Below, piece after piece: positions 1-11,299 of a stretch of 64,000 nt of DNA; the stretch's first letter is position 1, and each line of letters opens with the position of its first letter. The notes below the pieces were generated by a model, which worked only from the letters and a program-made list of their open reading frames with translations, searched no databases and was not told the origin of the DNA. The translations under genes were made by a program, and so were the position numbers. Origin of the DNA: Scolanthus callimorphus (Eukaryota; Cnidaria; Anthozoa; Actiniaria; Edwardsiidae); contig CM066924.1 in NCBI GenBank assembly GCA_033964015.1, forward strand, positions 2,896,251 through 2,960,250. Direction: 5' to 3'.

Positions 1-158
1 ATTTACTGTTTACTTGTTGCCACCCAATTCAGATCATGTGATGATTCCTTTGGATTGGTTGCAAATGTCAAATTTTTAATCGAGTGCACGAGTGCTACGC
101 AAGTATCAACCCAAAGGAATCATCACATGATCTGAATATGATGGCAACAAGAGGTAAA
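1..158. repeat. Imperfect fold-back (inverted repeat) element
   Basis: The first ~56 bases return as their reverse complement at about 109-158, with a short spacer. The best-matched core is 31-54 against 111-134, around CAGATCATGTGATGATTCC. Small mismatches are present further out. This is the shape of a non-autonomous fold-back or MITE. The left end may be cut by the window edge. Confidence 0.75.
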
Positions 159-160
159 CT

Positions 161-880
161 CCGTTAGCCGATTTTGTCTATTTGGGATCTACACTTATTA
201 AACTAATAAATGTTAATATGCATAATGGTCTTTAAAGAGCCTGTGTCAGCCGCCACTTTGACAGCCACACGCAACATAGTCATACTGAGTTTGAAAAAGC
301 ATCCATTTTCCATCGGCTGATTTAGGGAATGTAGTGCGATATTTTCGGTTCACTTTTGGTAAATGAAGAATAAAACTTTGTTTTTAGATGGTTTTTTCAA
401 ATTTCTAATACTGAATGGAACATTAACAATTGTAAAAAGTATTTGTCATCCAATTTTTTAAACACAAGAATGCCAGCGGCTGGCTTGAAATATCATAAGT
501 CATTGGCCTCTTTAATGTATAAGATATAAAATGGCAACACCCCAGCCAGCATGTCAAATATGCTAAAGAAAAACCAGAGTCATCGCCAGCTAAGACTGCA
601 AAGCAATAACCTACTTGTACCACGCTTTAACACTTATCATGAAGAACTCTATATGCCACAGACGCTCAGTAATATGGAACACTTTGTTACCAGAAACAAC
701 AAATGTTAATAGCGCCAAAGCACATTTAAAAAAGCAAAGATTTCAAGAACCTTAGTTTATTGATTTTAAATCCACATCCCACAAACAGTACTGTTACGAC
801 AGAGTGAATACCCATATTTTTAACTCTAGTTTAGTATATACGTAAATATATTGTTACATAGCTGCTCATAACCATATCCT
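161..880. other. No recognisable gene or element
   Basis: AT-rich sequence with short open frames only. I see no domain, RNA gene or clear repeat here. Confidence 0.5.
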
Positions 881-882
881 TA

Positions 883-1098
883 TTTATATTTTCTTCCTTC
901 CTTTAAATCATTGAAGTCGGAAAGTTGCATCTCTTGAGCTCGATTTACAGGGCCAGGAAAAGTCAGACACACTGTTGGAATAAAAATGGCTGAGGGCAAA
1001 GTCCCCAAAGCCTCTTTAATCTGAATCACACAACAGTTACAATCACTTTCTGTAAATAGCTTTACAAGGCCCTGCAAAGGTGAGGGCATCCAAACGCC
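883..1098 (-). pseudogene. Unrecognised coding fragment, copy 1 of a 215-bp direct duplication
   Basis: Read on the minus strand, this block gives an open segment beginning VGRPGVWMPSPL and ending EGRKYK followed by TAA. It includes a cysteine-containing stretch (ESDCNCC). The same block returns at 1382-1598 with about 95% identity and two single-base losses that break the frame. This copy is the open one. The composition looks protein-coding, but I recognise no family and see no convincing splice acceptor upstream. It could be a terminal exon carried inside a mobile element, or a chance open frame in a repeat. Confidence 0.4.
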
Positions 1099-1381
1099 AG
1101 GGCGTCCAACTAAAACTATCTACTTAATTACCTAACAGTGGCACGGCAAGGGGAGGAGGCGGGCAAGGAAGAAAAACGTGGCTTCGCTTCCAAAGCTATG
1201 ACTGAATCCTTGCTACGCCCCCAATTCTCTTATAGGGGGGCTCAATTAATTAGACGCCCTAGGCCTACTGTTACATAATAGGTGACACGTGAAGTGTCAA
1301 GTTCAATCAAGGGCAAATGATATATGACACTAGACCGGAAGGAAAATATAAAAATCCTATTCGCGGTTGCAAATATTTTAT

Positions 1382-1645
1382 TTATATTTTCTTCCTTCCT
1401 TTAAATCATTGAAGTCGGAAAGTTGCATCTCTTGTGCTCGATTTACAGGGCCAGGAAAAGTCAGACCCACTGTTGGGATAAAAAGGCTGAGGGCAAAGTC
1501 CCAAAGCCTCTTTAATCTGAATCACACAACAGTTACAATCACTTTCTGTAAATAGCTTTACAAGGCCCTGCAAAGGTGAGGGCATCCAAACGCCAAAAGC
1601 AGCACAATCTTCGATTTCGCTGCAGCCCCACCCCAAGAAATGCAA
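1382..1645 (-). pseudogene. Copy 2 of the duplicated coding fragment, frameshifted
   Basis: Direct repeat of 883-1098. Relative to copy 1 it lacks one G in a run of four and one base in a run near the middle. The reading frame therefore diverges after IQIKEALG. Upstream of the shared block the two copies are unrelated, so the duplicated unit ends at about 1598. Function unknown. Confidence 0.4.
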
Positions 1646-1679
1646 CGGACCGACAACCTTAAAAAACTGCGAACGTGTA

Positions 1680-2000
1680 TCAGTCCTAACTTCAAGTAAA
1701 CAAAGGGAAATAGATCACAAGAGTCTAGCTGCTGTCTCTTGCTGTTCAGCTAGATATTCGCATAAACAGAGGCGTAACTAATAGAAATATCTACGAGCAA
1801 ACAGGAAAGGTCGAAATAATCTAGCTGCTGCCACTTGCTAATCAGCTAGAGATTCTGCCAAATAGCTACACGTTAAGTATGTCCAACTGCTGCCTCTTGC
1901 TATTCAGATGGATCATGCCCAACATATATTCTTTAAGTGAAAATAAATAAAATTGATTACGGCATGTCTAACTGCTGCCTCTTGCTATTCAGCTAGAGCA
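1680..2000. repeat. Degenerate repeats, several with hairpin potential
   Basis: Four diverged copies of a ~37-base motif (CTAGCTGCTGYCTCTTGCT followed by a TTCAGCTAG-like end) lie near 1726, 1821, 1881 and 1969, at spacings of about 60-95 bases. Copies with TCTAGCTG at one end and CAGCTAGA at the other can fold into a stem. No coding content seen. Confidence 0.6.
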
Positions 2001-2043
2001 TGTCTGAAAATGCGAGACTGTTACTATGAAGACAAGGAAGAAA

Positions 2044-2245
2044 GGCGAATGTATTTCTGAAATGCATTCGATCGCCATCTCCCTAAAGCCCCAATATGGG
2101 CATCTGACATACCCTTTTCTGCGGCGGGCATGAGAGGCGGCACCGATGCGAAAACTATGTCCCTTGTAACGACTAGGGTCCAAGCCGGAAAATCGAATGG
2201 CCAGAGATAACTGATCTGTAATTTTATACACGACCCCACAAGTGG
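2044..2245 (-). pseudogene. Tyrosine recombinase C-terminal relic (DIRS/Crypton-type)
   Basis: The minus strand reads FSGLDPSRYKGHSFRIGAAS, then after a frameshift DAHIGALGRWRSNAFQKYIR. This is the end of the phage-integrase (tyrosine recombinase) fold: the HxxR box is HSFR, the second H/W position is GRW, and the nucleophile is the Tyr of KYIR. Such recombinases in animal genomes belong to DIRS-like retrotransposons or Cryptons. Only the last ~70 residues remain, split across two frames, and no N-terminal half or reverse transcriptase lies nearby. It is a dead fragment. A related tail lies at 28522-28740. Confidence 0.8.
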
Positions 2246-2594
2246 CCCCGCTTTAATATTCATTGTGTTTAAATACATATTATTATTATTATTTATCACT
2301 TCAATTCGCGTCCAGTTTGTATGGGATTTAACCATATGGTTCGCCATAAATCCCAAGCAAATCGGTCGCTAATATTGTAATAGAAAGACCAATGTCGTAC
2401 CTTGATAACATCCAAGAGCGATCACTGAATTATCAGCAAAACTAAATAAGACCATCCTAACTATTTAACGAATATGTAAACGTAGAAAGCAATATGGCCG
2501 GATGGATCGAGAAGAAGCGAGATTATATACGATTTGCTTTCGAGGTTTTTAGCCTTCGCTGGCCATCGTTACGGGAAGTACTTCTTTGATTTGA

Positions 2595-2640
2595 GAGATG
2601 CGCAGAACAGCTGCGCAGTTGCGTGACGGGCTCCCTTTAA
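2595..2640. repeat. 45-bp block shared with 23672-23716
   Basis: The segment around ATGCGCAGAACAGCTGCGCA, ending CTCCCTTTAA, recurs almost unchanged at 23672-23716. Both copies lie just beyond the 3' end of a GPCR pseudogene but in opposite orientation relative to it. It contains a near-palindrome (TGCGCAGAACAGCTGCGCA). It may be the end of a small mobile element. Confidence 0.6.
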
Positions 2641-2718
2641 CTTGACAGAATTTATCTGGATGCAACAGGGAGACCAAATATTTCTACATCTCTCTCACAA
2701 CACGAAAAGTGTCATAAC

Positions 2719-3628
2719 TTAGCAAATGTTAACGGCCTCACTGTCTTCATAGCAACACGAAAGTCTTTTTCATCAAAGCATAAACGAAGAAATTTATCGC
2801 TGAATTGAAATATCGCCATATGTCCGATACTTCTTTGGCGTACGGTGGGTATGACGAAGTCAAGTACAAACAAATAACATAGTACTGTAAAAAGCGTTCG
2901 ACATGAGAAATACTAGGACCAATAAACCAACTGACAGCCAAGAAGATGAACGCCGACCTATTCTGTCTCTTCTTGAGTCATTCCTCTGGATAGTCTGTGA
3001 AGAGTTTGTAATTGGACTTCGGTAGAGCGCCGGTTGACTTCACGCAGGATGCGAGCATAGGAGTAGATGAGAAACAACTTGGAATGGAACAAGTACATGT
3101 TAAGTAGACCACAACACACCAAGGACAGCTCGTAAACAAATCCAATGCATTTGGAAAGGAAAAGAAAACTATAAAACGTATTATAATAACACCCAGAGCT
3201 AAACACCAGGTCATGACTATAAAGAGGATGCATCGTGACTCTGTCATGAATCTGCGGTGCGTAAAGGGATGACAAATTGCCAGGAGTCGGTCGAGTGTTA
3301 ACATGCACAAGTTAAATGTCGACGACAAGAAAAATAAATCTCGAATTGCCATGACAATAGCCAAGTTAGAAAGTCGCAATGAACAAAGATACAAACAGAC
3401 TCACACAGAAGGTTCAGAAGGCTACAAACAAGTCTGCCACGGCTAAAGAGAGTATGAGCCAGTTTGGAGAGTGTTTTCGCCGGAAGGTCCTTACTGACAA
3501 CCCACATAGATGACCAGGCTGTTACTAAGAACTATCACGACGCCGAGACATATCAACGTGATGTCGATCCATTGTACGTGGAAGAGCTCTTCTGATGTTG
3601 TTGACAAATTTGAAGACATGTTATTCAT
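2719..3628 (-). pseudogene. Class A (rhodopsin-like) GPCR pseudogene 1
   Basis: An intronless seven-transmembrane receptor relic. It begins with Met-Asn-Asn at 3628 and a short N-tail with Asn-X-Ser/Thr sites. TM1 follows (LICLGVVIVLSNSLVIYVG, with the conserved GN changed to SN). After a frameshift come TM2-TM3 and DRLLAICHPF, the DRY-box region. TM4-TM5 and a third loop with RILREVNRRS are next. The last segment contains NSAINFFVYALMKK, an NPxxY variant, and a stop near 2719. At least four frameshifts scatter the pieces over all three minus frames, so no receptor can be made. The sister copy at 6869-10810 is an inverted duplicate that includes the 5' flank. Ligand unknown. Confidence 0.88.
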
Positions 3629-3880
3629 GTTCGGCTGTGCCGTATAGGCTTGCTCCACTAATAGAAAAACTATAGGCACCTTCTTTTCAACAGAATAAGT
3701 CTCTTTGTGAATCTGATTAACGTATATATAGCATGCAGCTGCCAGATGGTCGTGATTGCGTCGTCTTTTAAAACATCCATGGCATCCATCGAGAAAATGA
3801 CACGGATGGATACCAAACAAGTTGATCCTGTATGAAGCAATTATATGCAAATTGTAATAACGAAGGTTTCGGAAGGTTAG
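3629..3880 (-). repeat. 5' flank of GPCR pseudogene 1, duplicated
   Basis: This flank is the inverted counterpart of 6600-6868 upstream of GPCR pseudogene 2. Part of it (CAACAGAATAAGTCTCTTTG and following) is also repeated in the same orientation at about 4020-4120. The duplication therefore included upstream DNA, probably the former promoter. Confidence 0.7.
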
Positions 3881-3924
3881 TATAGAAAATTAATAAAATA
3901 CTGTCCCATATGGTAGCGTTCTTG

Positions 3925-4130
3925 TGATGTTCTTGTAGTATTTGAGGAAGAAATATTATCCACGTTTAGTCAGTGCCGTTGGTCCACTAATGGAAAACCT
4001 ATACGCACCAGCCTTCCTTTCAACAGAATAAGTCTCTTTGTGAATACGATTAAAAGTATTTATGGTAAAAGTATTTAGACAGCTGCCAGTTTGTCGTGAC
4101 TGCCTCTTCGTTGTTTAAAGGGGCATTCAC
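3925..4130 (-). repeat. Partial second copy of the GPCR 5' flank
   Basis: Direct repeat of about 3650-3780: both contain CAACAGAATAAGTCTCTTTG and the CAGCTGCCAG...GTCGTGA segment. No receptor body follows it. The CCATATGGTAGCGTTCT motif occurs near 3905 and 4505 and, inverted, near 6570. Confidence 0.6.
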
Positions 4131-5890
4131 ACGCTTAATTGTTGTACAATGCAACCTGTCAAAAAATAAATCTAATATCTAATCACCAAAATATATTTAA
4201 GTTTACCGGAATAACCAAATAGCAGTCCGGGTTCTTTTTTGTATGTCTTTGTTTTAACAAAGCCTTGCTTATTAAAGGTTTGTTAAATAACCTTTTAAAT
4301 CAATACAAATCTGTAGTGTTTTCATCCATTATCAAGAGGATGGAATTGGATTGCGATTTGAATTATTTGCTCGTCAGGCAAGCGTGCGAGTGCCCCTTAA
4401 AGCATCCAGGGTATCGTAGTTTCGAGAAAATACACGAATACCAAACAAAAGGACCTACGACAAAGCAACCTAAATGTGAAATATACGAAGATTTCTAGAA
4501 TTCCCCATATGGTAGCGTTCTGCAGATTAGTTTATTTCGTTCGAGAACGTGGTCAAAAGGCAATTTATTTCATTATTTGTGCAATAATGGATAGCCAAAG
4601 TGGTAATGAAGTATATATAATATTCTTTAGAAAAAAACAATTTTTATCATTGAATATTTCTTAGGCGCAAATCTCTTAGGTGGCTCGCCGTAGTTTTTTT
4701 GTGTGGAGTAATTGTTTTGTGTAATGGTCCGTATAAGAACTAGGCAAGCTAACGCAAAGCATGCTGGAATGCAATGAATTTCTTTTGAAAGTGTAGACGA
4801 TTACATTGGCTTAGACACAAAAATCAGCGAAATACTATGCTAGAAGAACTTTGTGAGGAGTTTTGGAAAGACATAAGGACAGGTGGTACTCACAAACAGG
4901 ATATTCAATTTTTAAAGGCTTTGTATGCGGGGAACCTATCGTAAAATGCTTATTTTCTCGAAGCAAGTAGAAATCTATGAATTTTTCATTTTATTATGTT
5001 ACTGTCATGACAACTTTCTGTGGGGAACCATACATGCATAGAACAATGGAGTTTAAGTGGTTTTGCATGGATGATTAAATGTGTAGATGGGTATTACGAT
5101 ACGATTTGCATACAGACGATGGATTTCAACAAAAACATGTATTTTACAAATGTTCATGCTATGCCAGGAAGAACCCTGAGTAAATTCAAGGAAAACTTTA
5201 TCACGGAAAGCAATAGCTCTTTAAAACATGGACCTACGCGACCTCAAAATTCACCGATGCGATGGGCGATTCTTAGCTGTCAATCAAAACCAAAACGCTG
5301 GATTCCACTATACAAGTGATATCTAATATTTTAGCTTTTTTCTTCACTTTATTTCCTTAATTTGGTACATTTCAGATTTTTGAGTGAGTTGCCTTTCCAA
5401 CGCGTTAGTTTCAAGAGTTCCACGCACGCGAAATATACACTGCTGGCATTCTTTAACAACATTTTCACATGGGCTTAGATGTGTTTTAAAAACTGTGTCG
5501 CCAATTTTAAAGCCAGTTATGTGTGTCCGTAGGATTTTTTTTAAGAAATGCAACAAAAAATTTATTCAAACAATCATAACTTGAAAAGGGAATTTTCTAG
5601 AACACATCTTAGCCAAACGCTAAAATGGTTCCCAAAAACGACGGCATTGTATATTTTTGAGGGTGAGACTCTCAAAAGTTGAACTCATGCAGTGGAAAGG
5701 GACATAAAGATGCGGGTTCTGTAAAGTTAAATACAGTTATCCATTATATAAACTATAGCGTCCTATCAGGATTTCGACCACTGAGAAATATCGTAATTCG
5801 CACTTGTGAAATATACGATAATGCCCACTATCGCAAAATTTATCAAATCGAAAATTTTTCACAAAAACTTTTATATAATAAACAAAACAG
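4131..5890. other. Spacer between inverted GPCR copies; no gene recognised
   Basis: AT-rich sequence with several open frames of 60-100 codons (for example 5020-5319, +) that resemble no family I know and show no splice or start context. Likely non-coding. Confidence 0.45.
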
Positions 5891-5893
5891 TAT

Positions 5894-5988
5894 ATGGGCG
5901 CTTGGAGATATGAAATTCATCTTCTCGTGTTGAAATTTGATATCAAAATTTGAACATTCGAAGATAAATTCCATATCCCCGCGCGCCA
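5894..5988. repeat. Fold-back element (GGAGATATGAAATT type)
   Basis: GGAGATATGAAATTCATCTTC at the left pairs with GAAGATAAATTCCATATCCC at the right around a central TTTGATATCAAA palindrome. This is a compact hairpin of the MITE kind. Confidence 0.65.
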
Positions 5989-6312
5989 ATGTATTATTCT
6001 CTATATCGTAGTTTACTTCTTCTTCTCCTTCCTTTTAGCCCACGACAAACGCTTTACAATGAGGTATCATCAGTGTTAAGATAATACTTTTTGTCGTCAA
6101 ATTATGCTATTTTAACGAAAAAGCACCACGAAAGTTTTCCGTAAAGTAATTGTCGTGGCAGATTTAGTAAATCGATTATGCGTTGTAAGATGTGCTTCTA
6201 AAATAATACAAAATACGGCATTGTCCCCTAACGGTAGTCTCGAAAACGTCGCTTTATTCTCACTTTGCCACCATCTGGGCTTTTAGCTCAATGTTGGGAA
6301 AATTTATAAGTG

Positions 6313-6432
6313 AAGCCTAGTTTCCATATATATCTGTCGTATCAGACAACCGTGAAACAAAAGAATACTTTCAATTTCCATTTTTCATGGTCGACTAATG
6401 CGACAGATAAGACTATATGGAAACCAGGCCTA
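6313..6432. mobile_element. Short MITE with AGCCTAGTTTCCATAT termini
   Basis: Left end AAGCCTAGTTTCCATATAT...TCTGTCG pairs with right end CGACAGATAAGACTATATGG...CAGGCCT. About 120 bp with terminal inverted repeats near 27 bp. No coding capacity. The terminal AGGCCTAGTT motif also ends the larger element at 57284-57564. Confidence 0.7.
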
Positions 6433-8714
6433 AACGTAATCTTTTAGAAAGAACATTGTATTCTTCATGCCAATTTTGTCTACCAAACATTGGTTGGAAT
6501 TCGCTCCATGGGCAATATATAAATAGATTGGCTTTCAAACACGGCTTCGAATAAATCATTCTACAGAACGTTACCATATGGGGCAGTAATTTATTACTCT
6601 TCTACACTAACCTTCCGAAACCTTCGTTATTACAATTTGCATTTAGATGGCTGGCTTCATGCACGACCAGCTTGTTTTCATTGTTTGATATCCCTGTCAT
6701 TTTCTCGAAGGATGCCATGGATGCTTAAAAGACGAAGACGCAATCACTCCCAACTAGCAGCTGCATAATATATATAAATACTTTAACCAGTTAACAAAGA
6801 TACTTATTCTGTTGAAAAGGTGCGAATAGTTTTTCCATTAGTGGAGCAAGCCTAAGGCACTGCCGAACATGGATAATATTTCTTCCTCAAATTTTTCAAG
6901 AACACCAGAAGAACTCTTCCACGTACAATGGATCGACATCACATTGATATGTCTCGGCGTTGTGATAGTTCTTAGTAACAGCCTGGTCATCTATGTGGGT
7001 TTGTCAGTAAGGACCTTCCGGCGAAAACACTCTCCAAACTGGCTCATACTCTCTTAGCCGTGGCAGACTTCCCGTGCGAGTTGATCTCCCAGGATTTGGC
7101 AAATCCTAGGATTTCCCGAGTTATTTTAGATTCTCCTAACTTTTGGGAATTTATATAGCAATCAAGCTAAGTTTACAAATTGGGAGTTCCTAGGATAATG
7201 CGGGAGCCAAATTAACGCAAATTTGAACCCTTCAATAATGTGGCAGTTCCTAGGAGATCCTGAGAGCAGCCTACATTTCCCCAATTACAGCGAGTCTGAC
7301 AATTTCATTAATAAAAATGAAGATTTGGCACCTCTGATTATGCGAGAGTTCCTAGGAGATTCTTGGAGCAGTTCCCAAATCCTCTCACAATCTTGGAGTG
7401 ACCTCCTGGATATAAACTTGGGAATTATTTTGCGTACAAAACATGCGAAATTAAATAACGGTGTTAGAAACTGATGTGTATATGAAATGTTAACTTATGT
7501 GAAACTGGAATTGGACTTGATGTGAAACGAGTGTGTAGTTTTTTTTACGAGGAGAAACTTTTTTTTCGCATGATTTACTTTGCAACCAGATCTGAAAATG
7601 CTGTAAATGACTCACTATGGCCAAAGCGCGTTTTTCTTGAGCAGTGGCTCGGTACTAAAAATCTCTAAAATTAGCTGCATGAACATTTAACAAACAAGAA
7701 AAAAGGTGGAATAATTCAATCTGTCTTTGTAGTAATTTTAAATTAAAACAAAATTGCAGCCCATCAAATAAATGTTGTTCTGATTGTTGAGCGAGAGGAA
7801 CCTGGTGTCGAGTGTTCTTCGCTTCCGATTGGTTAACTCGCACGTTTGAAACAGAGGCGGGCCAGACACAAACGGTTGGTACGTGGCAGTGTAATGCTCG
7901 CATGGCATGGCCCGCGGCTCTCATTCTGGCAATATAAACTTCGTTACAGAATCTGTCGATTATATTATGGTTGGACATTTCTCCCAGCATAATCCTCGAA
8001 AGATACTACCAAAGAATAAACGCGGATATTACTGACATATAATATATAAAAGGTGAGTTAGAATTGTTTGTTATTCTCAGGTCCAAGTAGTCCGTAAAGT
8101 TTCTGCGAGTTTCTGTGCTGAGCTTTGAGCTTATTCCCGACATCACTTGTGTAGTCCTGTATTATAGACAAAAACTATTATATGGAGGGGGGCAGCAAAT
8201 CAGGAGAACTACCTATTCCTGACTTTATTTTGTTTCGTATCAAGGGTTCAGATTCGCGATCAATATAATCGGGTCGAACTTATGAGCGGTGGTAAATCTC
8301 TTTGCAGCAATCTGTAATAGTTTTTTGATCGGTTGTTTATTTTTAATCTCGCCCCAGCGGCACAAACGGTCGATCTTAAACCTTTTCCAAGTTAGGGGTT
8401 ACTCGGTTACTCCACACTTACGTTCAGTCTTCTGTTAAACAATGAGAATTAACCTTTACTTATAATACTTTTGTGTTTTGTTGAATTATAAACACCGGTC
8501 ACTGCGGTTCACGCTGCGACGCAAATCAAATAATCTGTACACGCCGTGCTATTGATTTTAAAGATCGCAAATTTGTAGAGCTTTAGGATATTCTTTCTAG
8601 TAAAATGTTGATGAATAACGCTTTAATGTTTCGCCAAAAATCGATCACAAGCCTATATATTTTTGCTACGAAATTCCTTAGTTGTTACTCTCGCGTTGTT
8701 ACTAATATTTAACC

Positions 8715-9008
8715 ATTATCCTGCGACATTGCGCAGAATATCGTCTGATACTTAGCCGACGAGGGACGAAGTCCCGAGTTGGCTAAAATCAGACGATATT
8801 CTGCAAAATCGAGCAGGATAATGTTTTATTATTCAGCACATCGATAGCACAAAACCCCCGTAAAAGTGACTTTTGTGTATTATTTACGAGCTCAAAACAT
8901 CACATTTTCCTCAGAGACGGATATCGTAGGATAGCTGTCATGTACAGAAGACAGCTATTGGCGTTCCAATGACCATATTTGGGCAGTGCATCGATGTGCT
9001 GAATAATA
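8715..9008. repeat. Compound hairpin block within the 3-kb insertion
   Basis: 8715-8750 (ATTATCCTGCG...CGCAGAATATCGTCTGAT) pairs with 8788-8822, with an inner stem around GGGACGAAGTCCC. Outside it, ATTATTCAGCACATCGAT at about 8829 pairs with ATCGATGTGCTGAATAAT near 8991. Two nested or adjacent fold-backs. Confidence 0.7.
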
Positions 9009-9364
9009 ATTCACAACAGACGTCAGCAGACGAGCGGCTAACACGAACTTCCGGTTTAGACATTAATGTGTGAAACTGGAAAGAAAGTTTTAGTTTATAA
9101 CTGAGAATGAGTATTACGAGTATAATTTTTAAACTGCGCATCGTTTCTTAAAAAAACGGCAAATAAAACTCTCTTTCGCTTGATAAAGTATACACTTTCT
9201 AAAGTAATTCAACACAAAGTCAGTGTATGTATGTAGGGAATGATAAATACATGTAGTTTAGAAAATGAGTAATTGTTGCGTTAGTAATTGTTGTAGAATC
9301 GGAAAAACACGCGCGCGACAATGATTTTTTATTTATGGCCTCGTTAAAGAGGGTAAACAGTTTT

Positions 9365-9660
9365 AAACACATTTCACATGGTCATTGTGTGATACTTTTT
9401 GCCGGGCACAAACAATTTCACATCCCTTTTAGATTCTTTGCGGCACGCAAATAATTTTACATTCGTTTGCATGATGTTTACCAGAAACAGACAGTTTTTA
9501 TGTAATTTTGGCTTGACCACAACGTAGAAAACCTCACATCAATTTCACATGTTTTATATGTCGGAGAGGGCACCCGTAGGTTCACATCGTCATTTCACAA
9601 GACTAGTAAAATACATTTGTGAAATAAACTTATTTTTCCACATGTCCATTTCACATGCAT
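9365..9660. repeat. Irregular TTTCACAT-rich stretch
   Basis: TTTCACAT or near-matches recur at irregular spacing (around 9369, 9414, 9540, 9590, 9646). No coding content. It lies inside the 3-kb insertion and may be part of its subterminal architecture. Confidence 0.4.
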
Positions 9661-10810
9661 ATGATAAAATCTTTAAAATAGTATAAATTACGCTTAGTCG
9701 AATGCCCCGGCTAAAATGGTGGAGGTACTTCTAAAAAGTGGGAGAATCTAACAGAATGTGGGAAACTTTCCAAGATTCTCCTGGAGTCTGCCGAAGTCTC
9801 CAATAGTCTGGGAGTATCTGGGAGCCATTCCTGGATACATATATGTTGGAGAAATTAGGAGAACCTGAATAATACTCCCGAGATTTCCTAAGATATACTA
9901 ATCAATCTAAGGGCATGCTAGAATCTTGGAGTTCCTAGGAGTATCCAGGATCCCAAAATACCGTGAAAATTCACGCCTTGACTCCTAGGAAATCCTGGGA
10001 GAATCTGGATACTCCTGCCCAAATTTGACCAGGATTATCCAAATCTTCCCAGGAGATCCTAGATTCTCCAAACGCTATCTCGCAGTGGTTGTTTGTAGGC
10101 CTTCTGAGCCTTCTGTGTGAGTCTGTTTGTATCTGTGTTCACTGCGACTTTTTAACTTTGTTTTTGTCATGGCAATTTCGAGATTTCTTTTTCTTGTCCT
10201 CGACATTTAACTTGTGCACGTTAAACACTCGACCGACTCCTGGCAATTTGTCATCCATTTACGCACCGTAGATTCATGACAGAGTCACGATGCATCCTTC
10301 TTACAGTCATGGCCTGGTGTTCAACCCTGGGTGTTATTGTAATGCGTGTTATTGGTTACTTTTCCTTTCCAAATGTAACGGATGTTTTCACGAGATGCAC
10401 TTGGTGCGTTGTGGTCTACTTAACATGCACATGTTCCATTCCAAGTTTTGTTTCTCATCTACTCCTATGCTCGCATCCTGCGTGAAGTCAACCGGCGCTC
10501 TACCCAAGTCCAAATTACAAACGCTTCACAGACTATCCAGAGGAACGACTCAAGAAGGGATAGAATAGCTCGGCGTTCATCTTCTTGGCTGTCAGTTGGT
10601 TTACTGGTCCTAGTATTTCTCGTGTCGAACGCTTTCTACCATTACTATATTGTTTGTTTCTACGTTAGTCGGTCATGCCTTCCTTACGCCCAAGAAGTAT
10701 CGAAAATATGGCGATATTTCAATTCAGCGATTAATTTCTTCGTGTATGCTTTGATGAAAAAAGACTTCCGTGCTGCAATGAAGACAGCAAGGCCGTTTAA
10801 TATTTGCTAA

Positions 10811-11290
10811 TTTATGACAGAATATTATCCGAATAAAGTTTGCCTCTATAATGTTGTGTCAAGTTGTAACATTAGTGATAGGTATTACGGGAAGTTATAA
10901 CGACAACTCAGTGCGGACCGCCTAATCAGTGCGGACGGGCATTGTAAGACATATTTAAGCGGCCGAACAAATCAAGGATTCGGACTAACAAACATTACAT
11001 ACCATTAATGATCATGTAAGTAGTATAGTATGCACCGAATTAGAGTACTTTTTATGGCGGATTACTAGCTTTGTAGCGGGGGCCACAAGGCACGGGTGTT
11101 CTGAGTAGGATTCATTCAGATAGACAGATATTTTATATTGGCATCGTATACATGAGAGTACGTGAATGAACAAGTCCAAACAAAATTATGTATCCTTAAA
11201 ATATGTAATTACGCTATCTTTCCGGAGAAGAAGCACTCTTTACAACTGAATGATTCGGGGCATCTTGCCCTGGAAAGGGGGAGGGGAGGA
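10811..11290. other. No recognisable gene or element
   Basis: Sequence between GPCR pseudogene 2 and the purine-rich repeat. CTCAGTGCGGACCG and ATCAGTGCGGACGG occur close together near 10909-10940. Nothing else stands out. Confidence 0.4.
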
Positions 11291-11299
11291 CGTACTCCA

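Larger units (their letters stand above)
7071..10088. mobile_element. 3.0-kb non-autonomous transposon inside GPCR pseudogene 2
   Basis: Comparison with GPCR pseudogene 1 shows uninterrupted GACTTGTTTG at the equivalent point. Here the host sequence breaks after GACTT and resumes with TTGTTTG, which implies a 2-bp TT duplication. The ends are CCCGTGCGAG and, inverted, CCACTGCGAG (8 of 10 matching). Both terminal 300-bp zones are full of CCTAGGA/TCCTAGG and CCAGGA motifs, like subterminal transposase sites. The interior has no transposase: only short frames, a hairpin block (8715-9008) and a TTTCACAT-rich stretch. I do not assign a superfamily. Confidence 0.7.
6869..10810 (+). pseudogene. Class A GPCR pseudogene 2, split by a 3-kb insertion
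   Basis: The 5' part (6869-7070) encodes Met-Asp-Asn..., an N-tail and TM1 (LICLGVVIVLSNSLVIYVGL) and stops after HSPNWLILS because one T is missing relative to copy 1. The receptor resumes at 10089 with TM2-TM3 (LSWQFRDFFFLSSTFNLCTL) and the TTCATGACAGAGTC region. It continues through VFLVSNAFYHYYIVC (TM6) and NSAINFFVYALMKKDFR (NPxxY variant) to a TAA at 10808-10810. Several frameshifts remain in the 3' part. Aligning against copy 1 shows exactly where the foreign DNA (7071-10088) entered. This copy keeps the original C-terminus (KTARPFNIC) that copy 1 has lost. Confidence 0.88.

Noticed and set aside
7655..7990. 111-codon minus-strand frame inside the 3-kb insertion as a transposase
   Set aside because: No catalytic motif, zinc ribbon or DNA-binding pattern; it looks like a chance frame.
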